From: Verrucomicrobiota bacterium
GTDB taxonomy: Bacteria > Verrucomicrobiota > Verrucomicrobiia > CAIQCK01
Direction of reading: 5' to 3'
Assembly: GCA_016235595.1 (NCBI GenBank)
Contig: JACRJX010000029.1
Coordinates: 124,001-188,000, forward strand
Length of the DNA: 64,000 nt
Shown here in pieces: positions 52,826 through 61,888 of the stretch (the stretch's first letter is position 1; each line of letters begins with the position of its first letter). The translations under genes and the position numbers were made by a program. The notes beneath the pieces are model-generated. The model worked only from the letters and a program-made list of their open reading frames with translations. It was not told where the DNA came from and did no database searches.

Positions 52826-53794
52826 CTACCTCGCCAGGATGTAGGCGAGATCCATGATCTTCTGATCAATCGGTTTCTTCTTTGTGTAGGCGTCTTCCAG
52901 TGACGTCAAATGCTGTTGGCCGTTGACGAGGCCGACGAGTTTGTCGGTTTCGCCGGCGAGCAATGCATCAACCGCCGCCGCGCCGAGGCGGCTGCCGTTG
53001 ATGCGGTCCCGGGCGTTCGGAGAACCGCCGCGCTGGACGTGGCCGAGCACGGTGACGCGCACATCGAGATGGGTGCGGGCGCTGACTTTCTCGGCAAGCG
53101 CCACGACACCGCCGGTGACAGGGCCTTCGGCAACGACGACGATGCTGCTGGTCTTGCCGCGCTTTTGTGCGTCGAGCAGCCGTTGGCAGAGCGCGTCCAC
53201 GTCGGTCGGCACTTCGGGTATGACAATCTCCTCCGCGCCGCCCGCGAGGCCTGCGTAGAGCGCAAGGTAACCGTTGTTGCGGCCCATGACTTCGATGAAC
53301 GACGTGCGGTCGTGTGCGGCGGCAGTGTCGCGCAGGCGGTCAATCGCCTCCAACGCGGTGTTCATCGCGGTGTCGAAGCCGAGCGTGTAGTCGGTGCCAT
53401 AGAGATCGTTATCAATCGTTGATGCGCAAATGACGATCGGCAAGCGCTCCTGCAGCCAGAGATTGTGCGCGCCCTCGGAAGTGCCGTTGCCGCCGATGCC
53501 GATGAGGCCATCCACGCCCGCCGCGCGCAGATTCGCCGCCGCCCGTGCCCTGCCTTCCTGTGTCTTGAACTCCGGGCAACGTGAGCTTTTCAGCATCGTG
53601 CCGCCGCGGCAAATGATGTTGGAAACCGAACGCATGTTCATGGGCAGGAACTTCGCCGCGATCATGCCGGCGTAGCCGCCTTCGATGCCGGTGACTTCGA
53701 GACCACGCGTGATGGCTGTGCGGACGATGGCGCGAATGCAGGCATTCATGCCCGGCGCATCGCCCCCGCTGGTATAGACGCCGATTCGTTTCAT
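52826..53794 (-). CDS. pfkA: 6-phosphofructokinase
   Basis: 322 residues from the ATG at 53794. It phosphorylates fructose 6-phosphate in glycolysis. Seen: MKRIGVYTSGGDAPGMNACI, ASTIDNDLYGTDYTLGFDTA with the catalytic aspartate of TIDND near 128, and VEVMGRNNGY-like EVMGRNNGYLA for fructose-6-phosphate binding. Gly104 favours ATP over pyrophosphate as phosphoryl donor. Two departures from E. coli PfkA: the magnesium-binding Asp103 of GGDGS is Asn in GGNGT, and the residue before TIDND is Ser instead of Gly. No signal peptide and length normal. The start has no strong ribosome-binding site. Confidence 0.85.
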   Translation of the reverse strand: MKRIGVYTSGGDAPGMNACIRAIVRTAITRGLEVTGIEGGYAGMIAAKFLPMNMRSVSNIICRGGTMLKSSRCPEFKTQEGRARAAANLRAAGVDGLIGIGGNGTSEGAHNLWLQERLPIVICASTIDNDLYGTDYTLGFDTAMNTALEAIDRLRDTAAAHDRTSFIEVMGRNNGYLALYAGLAGGAEEIVIPEVPTDVDALCQRLLDAQKRGKTSSIVVVAEGPVTGGVVALAEKVSARTHLDVRVTVLGHVQRGGSPNARDRINGSRLGAAAVDALLAGETDKLVGLVNGQQHLTSLEDAYTKKKPIDQKIMDLAYILAR

Positions 53795-53850
53795 AGCAGT
53801 AAGCGAAGCGTTGCGGCAGGCCACGGCAAAGTCAAGGCTGTGCCGCCCGA

Positions 53851-54966
53851 TTATGCCTGTGCGCTCTTCCGCGCCGCACCGGATGAACGGAACATGAAGT
53901 ACCGGTTGATGTTGTCGAGCGTCAGCAGTCCCACGAGTTGGTCGCCGTCCATCACCGGCACAGTGCGTTGTCCACTGGTCTGCATCACATCATACACTCC
54001 CGCCACCTGCGCGTCCGGCCGCGTGCGGCAGAAATCCGTCGTCATCAGTTCCGCCGCGCGCCTCGATCCGTCCCGCTGCGCCGCCTCCAGCACCGCGTCG
54101 CGCGTCAGCAGTCCCAAGAGCCGGCCGTCGGCCACCACGGGGAAATCGTCCTGGCCGCGTTGGAAAATCCACGGCGCGCAGTCGTCCACCGTGCTATCTG
54201 GCCCGACGGTCACAAAGACCGGCGTCATGATCTTCCCCACCTCCACGTCCTGCAACGTGCCACGCAAGCGGGAGGCTTTCCCCTCGGCACCGGCCGCGAG
54301 GAAAATCAACACACCAATGACTGCCAAGAGGGTCCAGCCCTCTTTGCACAATCCGTACATAATGAAAATACCTGCAATCACCTGTCCGATGGTTGTTGCG
54401 ATAGCCGTTGCACGCGTATACGGCAACCACCTTGCCAGTATCGCACGGAGCAAACGGCCGCCGTCCATCGGGTAGGCAGGGATGAGGTTGAATGCAATCA
54501 TCCATTTGTTCACAAGCAACAAAACTCCAATCAGCCCCCCCCAATCCATCGGCAATCCGGGAATCAATACCAATCCAGGGAAATAAGGCACTCGATCAGG
54601 AGCCCAACAGTAAATGACGTAGAGCCCGGCGAAGATCAGCACGTTCACCAGCGGTCCAGCCACGGTGATGGCAATCTCATGCGCCGGCTTCTGCGGAATC
54701 GAGCGCAACGCCGCCACGCCGCCGATCGGCAACAATGTGATGGAACTCACCTTCACGCCGAACCGTTGCGCCACCACGCTGTGGCCCAGTTCGTGCAGCA
54801 ACACACACGTGAAGGTTGCCACGATGAACGCCACACCCCACGCTGCCGCGCCCCAGCCCGCTGCCGCACGCTCTTCCACGACGACCCAGAGCATCAACAG
54901 CAGGAACGTAAAATGCACCCGGATGCGGATGCCGAACGCCCTGGCGATGGTCAACGACCATTTCAT
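53851..54966 (-). CDS. Site-2 protease family membrane metallopeptidase with CBS pair
   Basis: 371 residues with about six membrane segments. M50 active site: LLHELGHSVV (His58, Glu59, His62) and NLIPAYPMDGGRLLRA with the third metal ligand Asp. Residues from about 235 on form two CBS motifs (VGKIMTPVFVTVGPDSTVDD; LMTTDFCRTRPDAQVAGVYD; VPVMDGDQLVGLLTLDNINR). M50 proteases with CBS modules resemble SpoIVFB-type enzymes whose activity responds to ATP or AMP. Substrate unknown; an anti-sigma factor or regulator is likely. Divergent from the NtrC-type regulator, 115 bases apart. Confidence 0.85.
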   Translation of the reverse strand: MKWSLTIARAFGIRIRVHFTFLLLMLWVVVEERAAAGWGAAAWGVAFIVATFTCVLLHELGHSVVAQRFGVKVSSITLLPIGGVAALRSIPQKPAHEIAITVAGPLVNVLIFAGLYVIYCWAPDRVPYFPGLVLIPGLPMDWGGLIGVLLLVNKWMIAFNLIPAYPMDGGRLLRAILARWLPYTRATAIATTIGQVIAGIFIMYGLCKEGWTLLAVIGVLIFLAAGAEGKASRLRGTLQDVEVGKIMTPVFVTVGPDSTVDDCAPWIFQRGQDDFPVVADGRLLGLLTRDAVLEAAQRDGSRRAAELMTTDFCRTRPDAQVAGVYDVMQTSGQRTVPVMDGDQLVGLLTLDNINRYFMFRSSGAARKSAQA

Positions 54967-55081
54967 CGACGGCCTCTGTTCATGAATTCAATTTACTTCG
55001 TTCCGCGCGACTTTTAGACTTCCGGCCGGTGAAATCGGCGCAAAAAGCCGCGACACCATACGGCACGAACCCGACCCGGTC

Positions 55082-56536
55082 ATGGAAAAAATTCTGGTCA
55101 TAGACGACGCGCAAGACATGCTCTATTCGTTCCGGCGGAACCTCGAATCGCCGGAGCGACAGGTGCTTACTGCCGCTTCACTGGCTGAAGGCATCCAGAT
55201 TTTCCGCCGGGAGAAGCCCGACGTGACGATCTGCGATATCCGCCTCGGCGGCGAGAGCGGCCTCGATGGACTGACGCAGTTCCGCCAGATTGATCCCAAG
55301 GCAATGGTCATCCTCATGACCGCCTACGGCACCTCGCAGACCGCCATCGAGGCGATGAAACGCGGCGCGTTCGATTACATCTTGAAGCCGTTCGACGTGC
55401 CGAAGGTGAAAGCGCTGATTGACTCCGCGCTCAAGACTGCGCGCGACATGCGGCAAGTCGTCTCCTACGAGCCACTCCTCCGGTCTGAGGACCACACTGA
55501 GGGCATCGTCGGCCGTTCCGAGGCGATGCAGACCGTCTTCAAACGCATCGGCCAGGTCGCGCACAGTGACGCCACCGTCCTCATCACCGGCGAAAGCGGC
55601 ACCGGCAAGGAACTCGTCGCCCGCGCCCTCTACCACCACAGTCCGCGCGCCGACAAGGTCTTCATGGCCATCAACTGCGCCGCCATACCGGAGCAGCTCC
55701 TGGAAAGCGAACTCTTCGGCCACGAGCGCGGCGCATTCACCGGCGCCAGCCAGCAACGCATCGGCAAGTTCGAGCAATGCGACGGTGGCACGCTCTTTCT
55801 CGACGAGATCGGCGATATGCCGCTGCTGACGCAGAGCAAGATCCTGCGCCTCCTGCAAAACGGCGAATTCCAGCGTGTCGGTGGCTCGCAGACGTTGCGC
55901 GCCGACGTGCGCGTCATCGCCGCCACCAACAAACCGTTGGAGCAACTCGTCTCCGCGAAACAATTCCGCGAAGACCTCTACTATCGGCTCAACGTCGTGC
56001 GTGTCCACCTGCCGCCGTTGCGCGAGCGCCGCGAAGACATCCCGGTGCTGACGGACTATTTTCTGCAACGCCTCGGCGAAGCTGGCAAGAGCAGCATCCG
56101 TGGTGTCGCGCCCGACACACTGCGCGCGCTGGAAGATTACGCGTGGCCCGGCAACGTCCGTGAACTCGAAAACGTCGTCCATCGCGCCGCCATCATGGCC
56201 AAGGGCGATTACGTTCTGCCGAACGATCTGCCTGCCGAAGTAATGCGAACCGTCGCGCCGGCCGCCACTGCACCGGTCGTCGCCGTGCCGACCGCGCCCG
56301 CGCCTGTAACGCCGGAAGCCGCCATCAACGAAGCCGCCCGCGTCCTGTTTGAGAACGCGCACCGGCAGTCCCAACTCAAGATCATCCCCTGGGTCGAGCG
56401 CGAACTCATCCGCCGCGCGCTGACGGAAACCAATGGCAACCAGGTCCAGGCGGCCAAACTCCTCGGCATCACCCGGGCCACGCTGCGCAAGCGCATGGAG
56501 AAGTTCGGCATCAAGAAGGAACTGAACGTCTCGTAA
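55082..56536 (+). CDS. NtrC-family sigma-54-dependent response regulator
   Basis: 484 residues. Receiver domain 1-120: DDAQD, phospho-acceptor Asp52 (VTICDIRLG), Thr80 and Lys102 (LKPFD). AAA+ domain about 140-375: Walker A GESGTGKE (170-177), sigma-54 contact loop GAFTGA (217-222), Walker B TLFLDEIGD and arginine-finger region REDLYYRLNVV. After an Ala/Pro-rich linker, a Fis-type helix-turn-helix (LTETNGNQVQAAKLLGITRA) closes the protein. It therefore activates sigma-54 promoters when phosphorylated. No partner kinase is adjacent, so it is an orphan regulator here. It lies 26 bases before the large secreted-protein gene. Confidence 0.95.
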   Translation: MEKILVIDDAQDMLYSFRRNLESPERQVLTAASLAEGIQIFRREKPDVTICDIRLGGESGLDGLTQFRQIDPKAMVILMTAYGTSQTAIEAMKRGAFDYILKPFDVPKVKALIDSALKTARDMRQVVSYEPLLRSEDHTEGIVGRSEAMQTVFKRIGQVAHSDATVLITGESGTGKELVARALYHHSPRADKVFMAINCAAIPEQLLESELFGHERGAFTGASQQRIGKFEQCDGGTLFLDEIGDMPLLTQSKILRLLQNGEFQRVGGSQTLRADVRVIAATNKPLEQLVSAKQFREDLYYRLNVVRVHLPPLRERREDIPVLTDYFLQRLGEAGKSSIRGVAPDTLRALEDYAWPGNVRELENVVHRAAIMAKGDYVLPNDLPAEVMRTVAPAATAPVVAVPTAPAPVTPEAAINEAARVLFENAHRQSQLKIIPWVERELIRRALTETNGNQVQAAKLLGITRATLRKRMEKFGIKKELNVS

Positions 56537-56562
56537 CCCACTGGCGCGACTTGAAGCCACGG

Positions 56563-58914
56563 ATGAACATGGACATGACCGGCAGGGGCGGCGTGCCACG
56601 CTGCCCGCCGTGGTTGAAGGAACAACTGCGCTGCGCTTCTCTTTGTCTTTTCCTCCTCGCTCACTCCGCCTGCGCGCAATCACTCATTCTCGACGAAGCG
56701 ACGAAGGCGCAGAACTGGACGGGCACCGGCCGCGCGCGTGTCGGCGGCACCGCGTTTGTCGCCGTCGGCAACCAATCTGCCATCGCGTTGCGAATGGTTC
56801 TGCCGCTGAGCGGAAACGAACCGCGTTGGGCGACGCTGGCGCTGGCGCACACCAACTGGAGTGGCTTCACCACGCTGCGCATCCGCGCGCTCGCTGAAGG
56901 AGCGTTCGAGACGCCGCTGAACCTCGCGCTCATTGATCAGGCCGGCCATCGCTTCGTCGCCGCGTCACCGCTCGCGCTCGGCGCGCCAGGATGGAACGAC
57001 TTCAACGTGGACCTTTCCAGCGCCGGCCCGCTCGATCTTTCGCGGCTCCGGTCGCTGGCCATCGGCCTCGACCAGCCTCGCGGCATCGATGGCGCGGACT
57101 CGCGCCAGGCGCGATTCCATCTCGCCGACATCCGGCTCTTGACGAATGCGCCACCTGCCGAACCGGTCGAACGCTCCAGCCCGCAACCGATTCCGCAGCT
57201 TCGTGTCAGCCTCGGCCAGATTTTTCCGCAGAACCTCATTGTTGAGAGATTTCGCATCGCCGTCGGCACCAACCTGCTCGCGCGACTTGCGCTGCCGCTT
57301 GGCGATGACGTGCTGTTCGACTCGTCAGCTCGCACGAACTTCGTGCGGGGCATTGAAACCCAAACCGCGGTACTGAAGAGCCAGACGAATTGGATCGGCA
57401 TTTCCTTTTCCCTTTCCGTTCCACCGATCACCGCCGGCTCACCGCTCAAACTTCAGGCGTTTCGCAGTTGGCTGACAAACACCTACGCCACCGTCGGCGA
57501 TCTGAACGGCCGCTGGGACACCAAGCTGAAACGGTTCGATGACGTCGTCTGGCCGGGCGCCGCACAAGCCGCAGCGTGGCGTGACGCCGTCACGTTCTGG
57601 CAGGAGTCGGTGACGCGAACGCTGCGCGAGGCAATGCAGGCGGCCCGCCGCGGGGCGCCGCGCGCTTATTTGCTGATGCGACTGGAGCGGCTGGCCGGCG
57701 AGGCATGGCGCGAACGGCCGCTCGATTACTGCGCCATTCAGCGCACCGTCGGCTGCTCGCACTACTCGCTGGCCGACGGCGGAGGCGATTCGCGCGAGTT
57801 CCTCAGCGGTGGCGAGACCCGGACGCTGGTCTCGACTCTCGCCACGCAGATCAACCGGCGGCTCTGGGCGGATTCGTTTGACTGGAGCGCGCCGGAAGGG
57901 CGCTGGCTGCGCGGGCCGGCCGCGCGCTGGCTCGACGCCGTCGCATCGCGCAACCTCTGGCTGCAACTGGCCGCCGGCAAGGACGGCGTCAGCCTGCCAG
58001 CGGCGGAGCCGGCGGTGGAAGAAACCGCGCGCCAGACCCGGCCCTTGTGGCCGGTGTTCGCAGCAACGCGACGCGCGAGCCCAAAGCTGGGCGTGGTGTG
58101 CTCGGCGTCATCGCGGCTGATGAACGCGGCAGCGGAACGCGAAGAGAACCGGTTCTTCGAGCGATTCTGGGGTGACGGCTGGCAGCCGGCGGTGATCTAC
58201 GAGGAGATGTTCCGCGATTATCCGAAGGCATCTGCCGATTATGGCGTGCTGGCGCTTGGCGGCGCGACCTATCTGCCGAACTGGCTGCAGGACGCGCTGC
58301 TGGTGTGGGTGGAGAACGGCGGCACGCTGCTCTGTTCCGGGCCGCCGGGGTTGTTCGATCCGTGGGGCCGGCGGTTGGCGCGGCTGATGTGGGAAGCATT
58401 CGGCGTGGATGACGCGCGCATGGAAAACCAGAAAACGGCGTGGCGCTGGCGCGTGGACGTGTCGAGGCTGAAAGCCGGCTGCGTGATCATGGCCTCTGAT
58501 GACGCAGGCGCGCCGCTGGCGATCCGGATGCAACATGGCCGCGGCGAAATCGTCGTGTCGCTCGTGCCATTCGGCGAGGTGAAGCAGCTTCGCGATTACT
58601 GGCCGTGGAAGCTTCATGAGCGCGTGAAGCGTGAGATCGAATCGCCCGAGCGCAACCTCTACCTCGACTGGCGACCGACGGAGAATCCGCGGACGTTTTT
58701 CTCCGTCGCGATCAATCTCTCGCCTTACGTGCCGGTGAAGACGTTCGTCATCGCCAACGACCCATACAGCCGCGTGCTGAATCTCAGCGCCGACGGCGGC
58801 GCTCATCCGTTGCCACGCGAGTTGACAGAGCTTTCGACGAGCTTTCCGCTGGAGCTGCCGCCCGGCGGCGGGGCGGTGCTCATGCTGGAACGATCCTCCG
58901 CGCGCCAGCGGTGA
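56563..58914 (+). CDS. Large secreted protein with GH42-like segment and amidotransferase-like domain
   Basis: 783 residues from the ATG at 56563; a TTG at 56551 is also in frame, and the signal peptide (LRCASLCLFLLAHSACAQS) starts about 20 residues in. An N-terminal beta-sandwich (about 45-195; WNDFNVDLSSAGPLDLSRLR) resembles a CBM. The middle contains FRSWLTNTYATVGDLNGRWD followed by AVTFWQESVTRTLREAMQAA, reminiscent of GH42 (W..YG...LN..WGT) after its acid/base strand. The end (about 510-650; YGVLALGGATYLPNWLQDAL, VWVENGGTLLCSG) is like the GH42 trimerisation/amidotransferase domain. The acid/base Asn-Glu pair is not evident, so activity is uncertain. It lies 26 bases after the regulator gene, likely cotranscribed. 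Confidence 0.6.
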   Translation: MNMDMTGRGGVPRCPPWLKEQLRCASLCLFLLAHSACAQSLILDEATKAQNWTGTGRARVGGTAFVAVGNQSAIALRMVLPLSGNEPRWATLALAHTNWSGFTTLRIRALAEGAFETPLNLALIDQAGHRFVAASPLALGAPGWNDFNVDLSSAGPLDLSRLRSLAIGLDQPRGIDGADSRQARFHLADIRLLTNAPPAEPVERSSPQPIPQLRVSLGQIFPQNLIVERFRIAVGTNLLARLALPLGDDVLFDSSARTNFVRGIETQTAVLKSQTNWIGISFSLSVPPITAGSPLKLQAFRSWLTNTYATVGDLNGRWDTKLKRFDDVVWPGAAQAAAWRDAVTFWQESVTRTLREAMQAARRGAPRAYLLMRLERLAGEAWRERPLDYCAIQRTVGCSHYSLADGGGDSREFLSGGETRTLVSTLATQINRRLWADSFDWSAPEGRWLRGPAARWLDAVASRNLWLQLAAGKDGVSLPAAEPAVEETARQTRPLWPVFAATRRASPKLGVVCSASSRLMNAAAEREENRFFERFWGDGWQPAVIYEEMFRDYPKASADYGVLALGGATYLPNWLQDALLVWVENGGTLLCSGPPGLFDPWGRRLARLMWEAFGVDDARMENQKTAWRWRVDVSRLKAGCVIMASDDAGAPLAIRMQHGRGEIVVSLVPFGEVKQLRDYWPWKLHERVKREIESPERNLYLDWRPTENPRTFFSVAINLSPYVPVKTFVIANDPYSRVLNLSADGGAHPLPRELTELSTSFPLELPPGGGAVLMLERSSARQR

Positions 58915-58999
58915 TGCGGCGCGAGGGTTTTACCTCTCTGCGCTTGCCCAATGGCTCAACCACTTATAGAGTTGGGTTCTGGATAATCGGAAACAACGC

Positions 59000-59974
59000 G
59001 TGGTGGACCCAACGAACAACAAACCATCATCTTCAGCAGACGCACCTTCGGTGTGCGTAGTCATCCTGAATTACAACGGACGCAAGCTGCTCGGCCGGTT
59101 TCTGCCGTTGATTGCGAAGACTGACTACAAACCGCTGGAACTGGTGGTGGTGGACAATGCCTCGTCGGACGACTCGTGCGGCTGGCTGCGCGCGCGCTGG
59201 CCGCAGGTGACGCTGCTCCGCTCAGCCAAGAACCTGGCGTGGGCTGGCGGCAACAACATCGGCATCCGCTACGCACTGTCGAAACGCCACCGTTACATCG
59301 TTTTGGCTAACAACGACATTCAACCCCATCCGTCATGGGTTCGCCAGGCGGTGGCCCATGCTCAAGCAACCCCTCAAGACCGTATTATCGGTTTCCATCT
59401 TTTCAACCAGGAGGTTTCCCGGGCGGCGTATGAGCAAGCGTGCCAACGACTGGCACCTATTGCAGTCCGACCTGTTGATGATGTCACCGGCTGCGCCATG
59501 TTCTGCGACGCTGAAGTATTCAGAGATTTGGGGTTGTTTGATGAAACCTACTGGATTTACGCCGAGGAAACCGATTTCGAGAAGCGCGCAAAGCTTGCCG
59601 GGATGCAGATGGCAGAAATCAACGTGCCGATCTGGCATCTCGCTGAAGGAACAATGAGCCGGGTCATCTACAAACGTTCTTATTTGCAGATGCGCAACGC
59701 GATCCGCATGACCTTCAAGATGGACGGCGTTGGGGCAGGGTTGCTGGTCGTCAAGACCGTGCTGAACCGGGCCTGCAATCCTTTTCTGCGATTGGAGAGT
59801 GTGAGCAGCGACTATACGCTGATGCGTTATCGGCCTGGTAAATGGCCGGTGAACACCGCGTTGGCCTTGGCGGCCATCGGATGGAACTTGATCGCCTTGC
59901 CATGCACCTTGCGAGCGGGCTGGCGGGACAAAGCACTCATTGCTCATTATCGGGAACGACTAGCAACTCACTGA
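59000..59974 (+). CDS. Family 2 glycosyltransferase
   Basis: 324 residues from a GTG at 59000. GT-A fold features: VCVVILNYNGRKLLGRFLPL, then LVVVDNASSDDS (nucleotide-sugar contact), YIVLANNDIQPHPSWVRQAV (the DxD-like metal site as NND) and YWIYAEETDFEKRAKLAGM, with a C-terminal hydrophobic stretch (ALALAAIGWNLIALPCTLRA) for membrane association. The pattern is that of rhamnosyltransferase-like GT2 enzymes adding a sugar to a lipid-linked chain. First gene of a three-gene operon: its stop is 2 bases before the asparagine-synthase start. Confidence 0.85.
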   Translation: MVDPTNNKPSSSADAPSVCVVILNYNGRKLLGRFLPLIAKTDYKPLELVVVDNASSDDSCGWLRARWPQVTLLRSAKNLAWAGGNNIGIRYALSKRHRYIVLANNDIQPHPSWVRQAVAHAQATPQDRIIGFHLFNQEVSRAAYEQACQRLAPIAVRPVDDVTGCAMFCDAEVFRDLGLFDETYWIYAEETDFEKRAKLAGMQMAEINVPIWHLAEGTMSRVIYKRSYLQMRNAIRMTFKMDGVGAGLLVVKTVLNRACNPFLRLESVSSDYTLMRYRPGKWPVNTALALAAIGWNLIALPCTLRAGWRDKALIAHYRERLATH

Positions 59975-59976
59975 CT

Positions 59977-61887
59977 ATGTGTGGCATCGCTGGCATTCTT
60001 GGATTGGCGGACCGCGAGCGAGCGCAGCGGATGGCGGCGGCCATTGCGCATCGCGGACCTGACGATGAGGGGATTGAAATCTTCCCGGCGCGACCAGCGG
60101 CGGGCGGGCGGCCCGAAACGCCGGCGGTCTCTCTCGCTTTCCGGCGGCTGAGCATTCTCGACCTGTCGCCGCGCGGCCATCAGCCGATGTTCAATGAGGA
60201 CCGCTCGGTCTGCATCGTGTTCAACGGTGAGATTTACAACTTTGCTGAATTGCGCAGGGAACTGGAGGGCCGGCACCGATTCTGCAGCGCCACGGACACG
60301 GAGGTCATCATCCACGCCTATGAGGAGTGGGGCACGCGCTGCGTTGAAAGACTTCGCGGCATGTTTGCGTTCGCCATCTGGGACGCGGGACGCGGGCGGC
60401 TGTGGATGGCGCGCGACCGCCTGGGCATCAAGCCGCTCTACTGGCATTGCGCTGGCGGGAAGCTGGTGTTGGGCTCCGAGATCAAGAGTGTGCTGGCCAG
60501 CGGACTGGTGGAACGCCATCTGGATACAGATGCCCTCAACCGCTATCTCACGTTTGGTTGCGTGCGCGCCCCATGGACGATGATCCAAGGCGTCAATATG
60601 CTGCCAGCGGGACATACGCTGACGGTTGAAAACGGCGGCGCACCGGTGATCGAACGTTACTGGCAACTGCCGGCGGAAACCGCACCGCAGCCCGCAGGCC
60701 GGTCAAAGATCGAATGGCAGCAGGAGGTCGTGAGGCAGTTGCGGGCGCTGCTGGAGGAATCCGTCCGGTTGCACATGATCAGCGACGTGCCGCTGGGAGC
60801 GTTTCTCAGCGGCGGTCTGGATTCGACGGTCATCGTAGGACTGATGAGCCGCATGGTGGATCAGCCCATCCGCACGGTCTGTATCGGTTACGGTTCGGAA
60901 GGCGCGGCGTTCAACGAACTGAAATACGCGCGGATAGCGGCGGAACATTTCGGCTGCGACCACACGGAGGCGATCGTCAATGGCGCGGATGTGGCGCGAG
61001 AGTTCGACAATTTCATCTGGCATCTGGACCGGCCAAGCGTGGATGGCCTGAACAGCTACCTCGTCAGCAAGATCACTCGACAGCGTGTGACCGTGGCGCT
61101 GTCGGGCGTGGGTGGCGACGAGTTGTTTCTCGGCTATCCGCATACGCTTGCCACCATCCGCGCCACACAACTGCAGGCGCGATTCCCGGTTCTGAAGCGA
61201 CTGCCACGCAACCTTCGGCTGGGCCGATTGCACCGGCTAAGTCCGTGGGTGGCGGCTTTGGAACTGGCTCCCTACAGCTTGGAGGAGCTTTACAAACGGA
61301 CCCGGACGATGTTTGGAGCTGATCAACGCGCTGAGTTGACAGGAACAACAGCGCGGCGATTCTCCTCCTTTGACGAGCTTACGGTCGACTCCCAAGGCAC
61401 GGCAGCAAATGCTGACGTGGCCAACATTCTCACAAAGATAGAAATCGAACGCTATATGACGCCCATGTTGCTGCGCGACATGGACGCTATGAGCATGACC
61501 CACGCGCTGGAAGTACGACCACCTTTTCTCGACCACAAGCTGGTGGGATTCGTCAGTCGCCTGCCCGGAGAGTTCAAGTTGGGCGATGGGAAAGCTGCCA
61601 AACCACTGCTGGCCGCCGCCGTCACGGACCTCGTGCCTCCTTCCATTCTGCACCGGCGCAAAGCCTTCTTTCATATGCCGATCAGCGCGTGGATGCAAAA
61701 CGAGTTGAGTGATCGCGTGGACGACGCCACGAGCGACGAGGCCGTGCGCAAACGCGGCCTGTTCCGGCCCGAAGCGGTGGCCGTCGTTCGTCGTCAATTT
61801 GCGGAGCGTCCGAGAAATTGGTCAAAACTCTGGATGCTAACGGTGGCGGAATGGTGGATGCGCCGTTATCTGGACGCGGCGTTTTAG
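59977..61887 (+). CDS. asnB: Asparagine synthase (glutamine-hydrolysing)
   Basis: 636 residues. Start fixed by MCGIAGI: Cys2 is the N-terminal nucleophile of the glutaminase domain after Met removal; a longer frame to 59842 is spurious. RRLSILDLSPRGHQPM and FNGEIYNFAELRREL are the N-terminal-domain landmarks. The C-terminal ATP-pyrophosphatase domain has GAFLSGGLDSTVIVGLMSRM and ALSGVGGDELFLGYP. In surface-glycan clusters this enzyme class often amidates a sugar acid rather than aspartate. It lies between two glycosyltransferases, with spacings of 2 and 1 bases, so a glycan-modifying role is likely. Confidence 0.9.
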   Translation: MCGIAGILGLADRERAQRMAAAIAHRGPDDEGIEIFPARPAAGGRPETPAVSLAFRRLSILDLSPRGHQPMFNEDRSVCIVFNGEIYNFAELRRELEGRHRFCSATDTEVIIHAYEEWGTRCVERLRGMFAFAIWDAGRGRLWMARDRLGIKPLYWHCAGGKLVLGSEIKSVLASGLVERHLDTDALNRYLTFGCVRAPWTMIQGVNMLPAGHTLTVENGGAPVIERYWQLPAETAPQPAGRSKIEWQQEVVRQLRALLEESVRLHMISDVPLGAFLSGGLDSTVIVGLMSRMVDQPIRTVCIGYGSEGAAFNELKYARIAAEHFGCDHTEAIVNGADVAREFDNFIWHLDRPSVDGLNSYLVSKITRQRVTVALSGVGGDELFLGYPHTLATIRATQLQARFPVLKRLPRNLRLGRLHRLSPWVAALELAPYSLEELYKRTRTMFGADQRAELTGTTARRFSSFDELTVDSQGTAANADVANILTKIEIERYMTPMLLRDMDAMSMTHALEVRPPFLDHKLVGFVSRLPGEFKLGDGKAAKPLLAAAVTDLVPPSILHRRKAFFHMPISAWMQNELSDRVDDATSDEAVRKRGLFRPEAVAVVRRQFAERPRNWSKLWMLTVAEWWMRRYLDAAF

Positions 61888-61888
61888 G

